In this document: positions 29,849 through 36,442 of the stretch, piece by piece
Position numbering within the stretch: position 1 is the stretch's first letter
Layout: the number at the start of each line of letters is the position of its first letter
NCBI RefSeq assembly: GCF_005311025.1
Contig: NZ_CP031747.1
Coordinates: 2,168,954-2,232,953 of the forward strand
Length of the DNA stretch: 64,000 nucleotides
Source of the DNA: Alcaligenes faecalis
GTDB taxonomy: Bacteria > Pseudomonadota > Gammaproteobacteria > Burkholderiales > Burkholderiaceae_B
Direction of reading: 5' to 3'
Position numbers and translations under genes: made by a program
Notes under the pieces: generated by a model
What the model was told of the DNA's origin: nothing
What the model saw: the letters and a program-made list of their open reading frames with translations, nothing else
Database searches by the model: none

Positions 29849-30274
29849 TTATTTATTGAGTATGGCGTGGACTTGATCTTCAGAAAAATACACGCTGTCC
29901 CCTACCTCGAAAACGTGGTAACTGATGTTCTGCTCGCTGACGACGCCCCTGAAATACGCCTTGGGGGTGGCTGGCAGTTGGGTGATACGAACACTGATGT
30001 AGCGCTCGCTGGTGTAAGAAACCAGCTGTACATGCATACCTTGCTTCAAATCCAGGGCGCCTGGGAAACGGTCCAGATCGTCATGGCTGACTACAACTCG
30101 GAATGCAGTGGGCCTGTGAATGACATAGGCTTCCTTCAGCTGGAGATGTAGAGTCAGGATCTGTTGTGCTTGTGTGCTGATTTGCGCGCCCGGATGTCGG
30201 ACTTCCTGCTCCAGTTCGGGATTGGGCGTCAGATTCAAGATTTGGGCCAATAGCAAAAATTGTTCGTGAGTCAT
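29849..30274 (-). CDS. Protein of unknown function, 141 aa
   Basis: Soluble, without signal peptide. The first half is helical with Gln-rich stretches. The second half is beta-rich and ends in GDSVYFSEDQVHAIL, the pattern seen at the end of DUF2314-like domains, but the similarity is too short to name it. ATG 30274 is preferred over an in-frame TTG at 30283; neither has a clear ribosome site. Convergent with the nuclease gene, 34 bases from its stop. Confidence 0.65.
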   Translation of the reverse strand: MTHEQFLLLAQILNLTPNPELEQEVRHPGAQISTQAQQILTLHLQLKEAYVIHRPTAFRVVVSHDDLDRFPGALDLKQGMHVQLVSYTSERYISVRITQLPATPKAYFRGVVSEQNISYHVFEVGDSVYFSEDQVHAILNK

Positions 30275-30405
30275 AAATTGCAAATTATCAGGAAAGGGAA
30301 TCGACGGGCTTTGGAGGCTCAGGGTACAGTGTTCCTATTGTCCGCGATCGGTTCTGATTTCGATTCGCGGTAATTGCAATAAAGATTTTTTGTAGGGAAA
30401 ACACA

Positions 30406-30648
30406 ATGATGGTTCGACGTCTGATTCAAAGTTGCGCGGTGCTCGGTCTGGCCGCTTTGATGGCAGCTTGTTCCTCCGCGAAGCCCGGTGGTGGCCCCGT
30501 GTCAAAACTCTTTAATGAATGCACCTGGGACCGTGAGTCCTGCATGCACGAGGGCCGTTACGAAGCCGGAGAAAGCGAGTATGCCGAGCGTGAGGCTCGA
30601 GATTTGAACCGTCAGTCCGCCGCACGTTTGCGCCGTAGCGGTCTGTAA
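30406..30648 (+). CDS. Small lipoprotein, 80 aa
   Basis: A type II signal peptide with lipobox LMAAC (lipid-modified Cys22) is followed by a short mature part of 58 residues with two further cysteines (ECTWDRESC) and a charged helical tail rich in Glu and Arg. TAGGGAAAA precedes tandem ATGs at 30406 and 30409. Function unknown; outer-membrane or periplasmic location is inferred from the lipobox. Confidence 0.78.
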   Translation: MMVRRLIQSCAVLGLAALMAACSSAKPGGGPVSKLFNECTWDRESCMHEGRYEAGESEYAEREARDLNRQSAARLRRSGL

Positions 30649-30701
30649 AAGGGAGTTCTCACGGCAGTGCCGGAGTTGTTCTGCCAAACGAGGTACTGGC
30701 C

Positions 30702-31661
30702 GTGATTCGTGATGTGTTAGAGCGCCGGCAAACCGCTATTTATTGTGTGGCGATGTTGCTGGCCGCCTGGATGGCCAGTGTCTGGGTGATGCCAGCTAGT
30801 CTGGTCGACTGGATCAATCCAGCGCTGGCTTTCATGTTGTATGTCACCTTTGTGCAGGTGCCTATTGCCCAGTTAGGCAAAGCGCTGACCCAGCTGCGCT
30901 TTCTGGCCGTTTTGCTTCTGGCCAATTTTCTCCTGATACCTCTATTGGTCTTTGCGCTGGTGCCCTTGCTGCCAGACCACACCATGTTGCGCCTGGGCGT
31001 GCTGTTGGTCTTGCTGGCTCCTTGCATTGATTACGTCGTGACCTTTGCTCAATTAGGTCGTGCCGACGCCCGCGCACTTCTAGCCGCTACGCCGGTACTG
31101 CTGCTTGTGCAAATGCTGCTCCTGCCCTTGTTTTTGAAATTGGCCTTGGGGGAACAGTTCGGTTTGTACATCAAAGCCGGGCCGTTTCTGAATGCTTTCT
31201 TTTACCTGATTCTGATTCCGCTGTTGCTGGCGGGGGCCACCCAGTATCTTGCAGGTAAAAGCCGTAGTTGGACGCAGATAAAAACGGGTTTGGGCTTGGC
31301 CCCCGTTCCAGCCACTGCTTTGGTCTTGTTCATCGTCGTGGCGGCTGTTCTGCGACAACTGGAGCCTGCACTGGATGTCTTGTGGCGAGTGTTGCCGGTG
31401 TATGCGCTGTTTGCCATTCTGGCTCCTGTCATCGGCTGGGCGCTGTCACGGCAAGCGCGGCTGGCCGTCCCGTTGCGACGTGCGGTGGCTTTCAGCAGTG
31501 CAACTCGCAATTCTTTGGTGGTGCTGCCTCTGGCTTTGGCGATTCCGGGGGCTTTGCCGTTGTTGCCAGCCATCATTTTGACGCAGACTCTGGTGGAACT
31601 GCTGGCACAGTTGGTCTATGTGCGTGTGCTGGCTCGCTGGGGCCAAAACGAACAGGCTTGA
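30702..31661 (+). CDS. ACR3/BASS-type transporter
   Basis: A 319-residue membrane protein with about ten hydrophobic segments. The stretch VLLAPCIDYVVTFAQLGRAD matches the ACR3 arsenite-exporter signature region (including the conserved Cys), and the last repeat SSATRNSLVVLPLAL fits the BASS superfamily. GTG 30702 is preceded by GAGG with eight-base spacing. There is no arsR or arsC nearby, so arsenic export is only a possibility; some ACR3-like proteins carry other ions. Confidence 0.78.
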   Translation: MIRDVLERRQTAIYCVAMLLAAWMASVWVMPASLVDWINPALAFMLYVTFVQVPIAQLGKALTQLRFLAVLLLANFLLIPLLVFALVPLLPDHTMLRLGVLLVLLAPCIDYVVTFAQLGRADARALLAATPVLLLVQMLLLPLFLKLALGEQFGLYIKAGPFLNAFFYLILIPLLLAGATQYLAGKSRSWTQIKTGLGLAPVPATALVLFIVVAAVLRQLEPALDVLWRVLPVYALFAILAPVIGWALSRQARLAVPLRRAVAFSSATRNSLVVLPLALAIPGALPLLPAIILTQTLVELLAQLVYVRVLARWGQNEQA

Positions 31662-31874
31662 GCGGGTTCTTGAGCAGGCACGCTGTTTATGGTTTGGTCA
31701 GTTGCCAGACCTCATTTGTAGCGGCCTTGCCCAGGCTCCGATCAGGTTTTAACTCATTGATTAAAAGGGATTTTGTTTGTCCCTGGGCTGAGTTTGCTTT
31801 CAAAATGGAGAAGGGGGCGTTAGCCTGCTAATGCCTGTGCAAACCGCTCATTTTTCAGCCAGAATTTTCACTGG

Positions 31875-31903
31875 AAAACCGCCGCAAAATTGCGCGGTTT
31901 TTT
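31875..31903 (+). terminator. Rho-independent terminator
   Basis: AAAACCGC (31875-31882) pairs with GCGGTTTT (31894-31901), with an inner GCA/TGC pair and one bulged C, then a T run. About 210 bases after the ACR3-like gene. Confidence 0.85.
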
Positions 31904-31980
31904 CTTATAGAGCTTATAAAAAAAATCACATGGCAATTGTGTAGCCAAGCTCTATGATCTGCTCCGCCTCAGCCTTGAGT

Positions 31981-31995
31981 GCAACATCATGTTGC
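31981..31995. promoter_or_regulatory. Perfect 15-bp palindrome upstream of AmiS/UreI gene
   Basis: GCAACAT-C-ATGTTGC lies 45 bases before the start at 32041. The regulator is unknown. Confidence 0.6.
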
Positions 31996-32040
31996 GGGCA
32001 TGTTCTGTGTCCGCCTTCTATTACTTAGGATATCTTCAAA

Positions 32041-32577
32041 ATGCTAGTTGCCGCTTTTCTGGCGTTTGCAGGCCTGTGCCTGTTCGTTAATGGTGTTCGT
32101 CTCTTTTACTCTGAAGGCCATCATGCTGGCAGGCTGGTGGATGCCAAAGATGCTGCTATCGTCAACTTGTTCACGGCCGTACTGGGATTCATCTGCATGT
32201 CCCATATCTTGAACCCCGCCAATAGCACCGTGTACTCTCCCTTGTCGGCCATTTATCTGGGCCTGTTTGCCTTGACCTATTTTTGGGTAGGGGTGAACGC
32301 GTTTACAGGAAGTGATGGGCGTGCCTTGGGCTGGTATTCCCTGGTGGTCGCCTGCATCGCTGTTCCCGCCGCCCTTACAAATTTGAGCGTAGCCGAGCGG
32401 ATTTTTGACTACTGGCAAGTCCTGAGCTGGTTGTCCTGGGCAGTGCTTTGGTTCATGTTCTTCTTGCTGCTGGTGCTGAATAAACCCATTGCCCGCCTGA
32501 CTGGGCTGGTGTCTGCCGTGCAAGGGGTGCTGACAGCCTTGCTCCCCGCGCTGCTGTATTTCTGGGGAGTGATCTAA
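32041..32577 (+). CDS. AmiS/UreI-family urea/amide channel
   Basis: A 178-residue inner-membrane protein with six hydrophobic segments. The characteristic blocks of the family are present: LFVNGVRLF, NLFTAVLGFICM, FALTYFWVGVNAF, WYSLVVACIAVPAAL, WLSWAVLWFMFFL and LVSAVQGVLTALLPALLYF. UreI is an acid-gated urea channel and AmiS imports short-chain amides. No urease or amidase gene is in the window, so this is an orphan by context. It lacks the long periplasmic loop of Helicobacter UreI, so proton gating is not expected. Confidence 0.85.
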   Translation: MLVAAFLAFAGLCLFVNGVRLFYSEGHHAGRLVDAKDAAIVNLFTAVLGFICMSHILNPANSTVYSPLSAIYLGLFALTYFWVGVNAFTGSDGRALGWYSLVVACIAVPAALTNLSVAERIFDYWQVLSWLSWAVLWFMFFLLLVLNKPIARLTGLVSAVQGVLTALLPALLYFWGVI

Positions 32578-32734
32578 GAGAGCAGGGCGTTTCTTGGAAA
32601 GTAAAAAAGGCCTGGTGTGAAAACTGGGCCTTTTTGCTGCCTGATGCCTTCTGGCATAGTGAAGTAAGAGTCGGTTTTCGCTGATTTCCAACCCTGATGC
32701 GCTGCGTGTTCAGCCTGGATTTCACACACAGCGA

Positions 32735-33223
32735 TCAGATTTGCCCCGCTCTTTTCTTCCGCTTCTGATTGTGTCGTCCGGCATCAAGCAGCACAGCACC
32801 CGCGCCTGACAGGGATAACTGATCCCCCGGGTTTCTAAGTGGGCAGTCCGTCATGGACAAACACCCACAGCCTATACAGCCATCCAGCTCATCGCGTAGC
32901 TGTGTCAGGCTGAGAATCCGCTCATTCAACATATCCCGCCAGCTCGTGGACAAGGTCGCCCAGTCCTTTGCGTTCAGTGGCCGGCCAGTAGGTAATTCAT
33001 CCAAGGCTGTTTTGATGGTGGCCAGCGGAATGCCGGCGCGCTGCGCAATTTTGATGACCGCAATTTTCCGTAGAACATCCCGGTGATAGCGGCGCTGGTT
33101 ACCATCGCTACGCCAGCCATGAATGAGACCTTTGGTTTCATAGTGATGCACGGTTGCAATGGTGACCCCGCTGCGGCGGGCGACTTCACCCACGGACAGA
33201 GGGATGCTGGTATCGATTCTCAT
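32735..33223 (-). CDS. soxR: Redox-sensitive regulator SoxR (MerR family, [2Fe-2S])
   Basis: MerR-family activator that senses redox-cycling agents through a [2Fe-2S] cluster. The 162-residue protein has an N-terminal winged helix ([21 protein letters not shown]), a dimerisation helix and the SoxR cluster motif [19 protein letters not shown] with Cys116, 119, 121 and 127. ATG 33223 is preferred: the upstream in-frame ATG 33247 lies within the SoxR box. It is divergent from an MFS pump and probably also controls itself. Confidence 0.92.
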   Translation of the reverse strand: MRIDTSIPLSVGEVARRSGVTIATVHHYETKGLIHGWRSDGNQRRYHRDVLRKIAVIKIAQRAGIPLATIKTALDELPTGRPLNAKDWATLSTSWRDMLNERILSLTQLRDELDGCIGCGCLSMTDCPLRNPGDQLSLSGAGAVLLDAGRHNQKRKKRAGQI

Positions 33224-33237
33224 GGTGTTTGGATCTC

Positions 33238-33268
33238 TTGACCTCATCTATACATGAGGTTTTATAAA
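33238..33268 (+). promoter_or_regulatory. SoxR box inside a 19-bp-spacer promoter
   Basis: The palindrome ACCTCATCTATACATGAGGT (33241-33260) has the CCTCA-N8-TGAGG outline of SoxR sites. It lies between -35 TTGACC (33238-33243) and -10 TATAAA (33263-33268), separated by 19 bp, the over-long spacer typical of MerR/SoxR-activated promoters. It points to the MFS gene at 33322. Confidence 0.88.
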
Positions 33269-33321
33269 AGACCACTCTTGCCTATGCAAGCTTTTCAAGC
33301 GGCAGGGCTACTTTTAAAAGA

Positions 33322-34770
33322 ATGAGTCGAGATCTTATGAAGAATCAGCAAGCTTGCGCGAGTAGCGGGCAAGGGGTACCGACCGGGTGGGGTGCTTTGT
33401 TGTCGGGGGCCAATGCTATGCGTGCCCTCGTCCTGGCCGGTGGAGTGGTATTGCATGCCGTCAATGTCTACATTGTGACCACCATTTTGCCCACGGTTGT
33501 GCGGGATATTGGTGGGCTGGATTTATATGCCTGGAATACGACCCTGTTTGTCGTGGCGTCTATTCTGGGTTCGGCTCTGTCACCCAAGTTGCTGGCCTTG
33601 ACGGGCCCTAAAGGCAGCTATGCCGTCGCAGCCTTGATCTTTGCGGTGGGGGCGCTTGTTTGCGCGCTGGCGCCGAATATGTCCCTTTTGCTGTTCGGGC
33701 GCTTCGTCCAGGGGATTGGCGGTGGTTTTCTCTTTGCTCTGGCGTACGCCATGATTCGTCTGGTTTTTGCAGAGCCCTTGTGGCCTCGAGCCATGGCGTT
33801 GGTATCAGCGATGTGGGGCGTGGCAACGTTGGCCGGGCCGGCAGTCGGTGGCGTGTTTGCGCAGTGGGGAATGTGGCGTGCGGCTTTTGGATCGGTCGCC
33901 TTGATTGCCGTACTTTTTGCCGCTTTGGCATTAGTAGTCCTCCCCAAACGCGAGCAACATGCCGCGGCGGTGAGCAAGGTGGCTATTCCTGTGATTCAAC
34001 TGCTGTTGTTGACGCTGGCGGTGTTGGCGATCTCTGCCGGTAGTACCTCGGCAGATGTACTGCAAAATGCGCTTGGCCTGGGCTTGGCGGGGGGGTTGGC
34101 CGTCGCTTTGCTGGTAGTGGAAAAACGTTCGTCTACCAAGTTGCTGCCATCGGGGGCGTTTCAGTTCAGATCTGCTATTGCCAAACTCTATGCCTTGATG
34201 TCCTTGTTAGTGCTGACGGTGACCAGTGGTGAAGTTTTTGCACCGCTTTTTCTGCAAGTCTTGCATCAACAGTCCCCGTTAGTAGCGGGGTACCTGACGG
34301 CGCTGATGGGGGCGGGCTGGACGGTAGGGGCAATTATCAGCTCGGGCCTGGGGGGAAAAGCCATTACGCGGGCGATCATGGCTGGGCCTATCCTGGGACT
34401 GCTGGGTATGGTGGGGCTTGTTGTTTTACTGCCAGATACCAGTACGGGTTCCGTCCTGGCTCTGGCACCGATTTGTCTGGCTCTGGCCTTGATAGGCGTG
34501 GGAGTAGGGGTAGCTTGGCCCCATTTGCTGGTGCGGGTTTTCAAGGCAGTGCCAGCCCAAGAGCAGGAACTGGCGGGGGCATCGATTACAACCATTCAGC
34601 TCTTTGCAACGGCAAGCGGAGCAGCCTTGGCTGGAATGATTGCCAATGCGGGTGGACTTATTGATCCCGGTGGCGTGGAGGGAACGCGTCAAGCGGCTTA
34701 TTATTTATTTGGAGTTTTTGCTGTGGCACCGCTGTTAGGGATAGGAGTGGCAAGGAACTGTCGGGCGTGA
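33322..34770 (+). CDS. DHA2-type MFS efflux pump, predicted SoxR target
   Basis: A 482-residue major facilitator with about 14 membrane segments (VNVYIVTTILPTVVRDIGG in TM1; LFGRFVQGIGGGFLFALAYA in TM4, the DHA2 motif). The promoter contains a SoxR box, so expression is expected on exposure to redox-cycling compounds such as phenazines or quinones, and the pump would export these or their products. A second in-frame ATG at 33337 is possible. Not part of a tripartite operon; single gene. Confidence 0.86.
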   Translation: MSRDLMKNQQACASSGQGVPTGWGALLSGANAMRALVLAGGVVLHAVNVYIVTTILPTVVRDIGGLDLYAWNTTLFVVASILGSALSPKLLALTGPKGSYAVAALIFAVGALVCALAPNMSLLLFGRFVQGIGGGFLFALAYAMIRLVFAEPLWPRAMALVSAMWGVATLAGPAVGGVFAQWGMWRAAFGSVALIAVLFAALALVVLPKREQHAAAVSKVAIPVIQLLLLTLAVLAISAGSTSADVLQNALGLGLAGGLAVALLVVEKRSSTKLLPSGAFQFRSAIAKLYALMSLLVLTVTSGEVFAPLFLQVLHQQSPLVAGYLTALMGAGWTVGAIISSGLGGKAITRAIMAGPILGLLGMVGLVVLLPDTSTGSVLALAPICLALALIGVGVGVAWPHLLVRVFKAVPAQEQELAGASITTIQLFATASGAALAGMIANAGGLIDPGGVEGTRQAAYYLFGVFAVAPLLGIGVARNCRA

Positions 34771-34922
34771 ATGCTGTCTGATTAATTATGAGCCAGCTAA
34801 TTTGTTCAGCATTCTGCTAGGGTTAATACTAGAGCGTCCATTAATTAGCTCTTATTGATAAAAGATTTAGTGCAATTGAAGCCTGGTTCTATATTTTTAA
34901 TTTTCATGAAGGAGGTTGCCTT

Positions 34923-35027
34923 GTGAATAGTGCCCCCTTTACTAATCAGGTATCCAAACCCGATCCGCAGCCTAAGCCCATGCGCTGGCCTAGCGATTTT
35001 CCGGGTAAACACGATCGGCAGGAATAA
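34923..35027 (+). CDS. Micropeptide A, 34 aa, with MRWPSDFPGKHDR block
   Basis: GTG 34923 follows a strong AAGGAGG ribosome site (seven bases upstream) and encodes MNSAPFTNQVSKPDPQPKP, then MRWPSDFPGKHDR, then QE. The C-terminal 13-residue block recurs exactly in the peptide at 35579, encoded by different codons (seven synonymous differences, no replacement), which is strong evidence that both are translated and conserved. No signal peptide or membrane segment. A terminator follows at 35048. I do not recognise the family. Confidence 0.75.
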   Translation: MNSAPFTNQVSKPDPQPKPMRWPSDFPGKHDRQE

Positions 35028-35047
35028 GCTCCGGATTTAATCGGGAA

Positions 35048-35071
35048 GCCGCCTTCAAGGGCGGCTTTTTT
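35048..35071 (+). terminator. Rho-independent terminator after micropeptide A
   Basis: GCCGCC (35048-35053) pairs with GGCGGC (35060-35065), followed by six T. Confidence 0.9.
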
Positions 35072-35500
35072 GTGTCTGCGCTTCAAGGCTTTCTTTTGTG
35101 GGGCTCGGAAATGAGGGGGTGGGGGAATCTTTCGGGCTTGATAGTAGGAATATCAGGTGACGTGCCCGTTGCTCTTGCTGCTTCACTAAGCTGTTTGTTG
35201 TGGCCCAGCCATCTCTGTGCCGACTTTCTCTTTATGCAGGGCATGGTTTTTGTCTTGTCTGGCTGGCCGTGTTGAAGTCCTCCCCTGAGACTCCCTGACG
35301 ACAAAATCCCTTCCTCTTGGGCTGGTTTCAAACCGGCTTTGACCTACGTCTATAGAACAATGTCCATACTCCCTTTCAGCTCATCAATGTAGTATAAGGT
35401 AACAAATATTCTTCGGTTTATTGGTCTTTCAGGCAAATTTATGACCTCTTTATGAATGAAAAATGTAGTTATCGAGTAAAAAACAGGAATAAATGTTATT
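35072..35500. other. Non-coding stretch between micropeptide genes
   Basis: About 430 bases, increasingly A+T-rich toward the right. A 67-codon open frame (35072-35275) has no ribosome site and starts inside the terminator; not accepted. No RNA gene recognised. Confidence 0.5.
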
Positions 35501-35523
35501 TATTGTCAAATGTGACTAGGTAA

Positions 35524-35553
35524 TATAATTACTTGCGAATGATTGTCATTATT
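35524..35553 (+). promoter_or_regulatory. Promoter -10 and Fur box of micropeptide B
   Basis: A perfect -10 TATAAT (35524-35529) is followed at 35535-35553 by GCGAATGATTGTCATTATT, matching the 19-bp Fur consensus GATAATGATAATCATTATC at 14 positions including the AATGAT and TCATTAT cores. The overlap with the start-site region predicts iron-dependent repression. Confidence 0.78.
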
Positions 35554-35578
35554 GATTTTTTGTAAAGGAAAGATGGGG

Positions 35579-35707
35579 ATGAATCGCAATCCAAAGCCAA
35601 GCCCAAATCCGGCTCCCAGCCCAAGTCCTGATCCGGCTCCCAAGCCCGAGCCGCAACCCATGCGCTGGCCCAGTGACTTTCCTGGAAAGCACGATCGCTA
35701 CAACTGA
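35579..35707 (+). CDS. Micropeptide B, 42 aa, Pro-rich, with MRWPSDFPGKHDR block
   Basis: ATG 35579 is chosen: AAGGAA at 35565-35570 is at normal distance, whereas ATG 35573 would be too close. Residues 4-27 are a run of twelve X-Pro dipeptides (NPKPSPNPAPSPSPDPAPKP and EPQP), then MRWPSDFPGKHDR and YN. The final block equals that of micropeptide A, with only synonymous codon changes. The X-Pro tract would form a stiff extended rod, as in TonB-like linkers, but there is no membrane anchor. The Fur box upstream predicts expression under iron limitation. Function unknown. Confidence 0.78.
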   Translation: MNRNPKPSPNPAPSPSPDPAPKPEPQPMRWPSDFPGKHDRYN

Positions 35708-35731
35708 TGTTTAAGTAGAGGTGTTCAGGAG

Positions 35732-35789
35732 AAAAGCACAGTGCCCAGCGGGGGTCTTGCGATTCTGCCCCCCCGGCACGTGCTTTTTC
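35732..35789 (+). terminator. Long nested hairpin after micropeptide B
   Basis: Three stacked stems, AAAAGCAC/GTGCTTTT, GTGCC/GGCAC and GGGGG/CCCCC, enclose a loop at about 35755-35767, and the last arm runs into TTTTTCT. Likely the terminator of micropeptide B; its size would also suit a stable 3' RNA. Confidence 0.75.
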
Positions 35790-36234
35790 TCAGCAGTCTC
35801 GAGGTCGATTTCAGTAAATACCGTTGGATTTATCAGATCTATATAGCGCAGCTTTGGTGGGCTGTTACCTGAAAATAACTTTATTAGCGCGGACAAGCTT
35901 TAACTAATGATTGTGAGAATGGGCTAGCTTTCGTACGCAACAATACAAGACGTGCAGCGAGTTGATTGAGTGGCAATTATTAGCGGCCAAACAATTACAA
36001 GGGAACCAAATCAATAGACGCACTCGCAGTCATGTGCATCGCTCACAGCATTGAACTGGACTCAATACCTAGGCGATGTGGCTATTTTTGTTTTTTTGAG
36101 GAATTCGTGGGGCCTTTATGGGGCCTACGATGTTGAATACTTGAAAACAGGCTATTAAAAGCTGTTAGGGTATGAAAGTTAAGCCGTTGATTTTGCTTAA
36201 AATTGATTTTTCTGAATCAACGGTTTTCATGCTC
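35790..36234. other. Gene-free stretch next to tRNA-Leu with short repeats
   Basis: No coding region accepted. Contains a tandem TGGGGCC pair (within GTGGGGCCTTTATGGGGCCT, about 36108-36127) and an inverted repeat CCGTTGATT (36184-36192) / AATCAACGG (36215-36223) just beyond the tRNA 3' end. Such words resemble arm-type sites seen beside integrated islands, but no integrase gene or duplicated tRNA end is present. Confidence 0.45.
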
Positions 36235-36319
36235 TGGTGCGAACGGAGAGACTCGAACTCTCACACCTCTCGGCGCCAGAACCTAAATCTGGTGCGTCTA
36301 CCAATTCCGCCACGTTCGC
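36235..36319 (-). tRNA. tRNA-Leu (anticodon UAG)
   Basis: Read on the minus strand, an 85-base gene including encoded CCA: acceptor GCGAACG/CGTTCGC, D-arm with AATTGGTAGA, anticodon stem CCAGA/TCTGG with loop TTTAGGT (anticodon TAG, plus-strand 36283-36285), a long class II variable arm, and T-arm GAGAG-TTCGAGT-CTCTC. Reads CUA and related leucine codons. Confidence 0.97.
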
Positions 36320-36442
36320 AGCACGAAAGAAGTAGATTCTAGCTTGGATTTTCATCCTCGGCAAGTGCTTGCTCCGTATGAAAAACAAATAGATTAGGGG
36401 CCATCTTGTACTGGCCCCCAGGTTCTTTTGTACTGCTTTGTT

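Larger units (their letters stand above)
31662..32040. other. Intergenic region with terminator and structured leader of the AmiS/UreI gene
   Basis: Holds the terminator at 31875, then an inverted repeat TAGAGCTT (31908-31915) / AAGCTCTA (31947-31954) enclosing a small CACA/TGTG stem, and the palindrome at 31981. No gene is seen in it. The order fits a promoter followed by a structured or operator-bearing leader for the gene at 32041. Confidence 0.55.

Noticed and set aside
35072-35275. 67-codon frame between the micropeptide genes
   Set aside because: Begins in the terminator T run and has no ribosome site or resemblance to the neighbouring peptides.
34923-35707. Micropeptides as RiPP or cofactor (PQQ-like) precursors
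   Set aside because: No radical-SAM, cyclodehydratase, protease or exporter gene lies beside them, and the conserved block lacks the Cys/Thr/Glu-Tyr pattern of known precursors.
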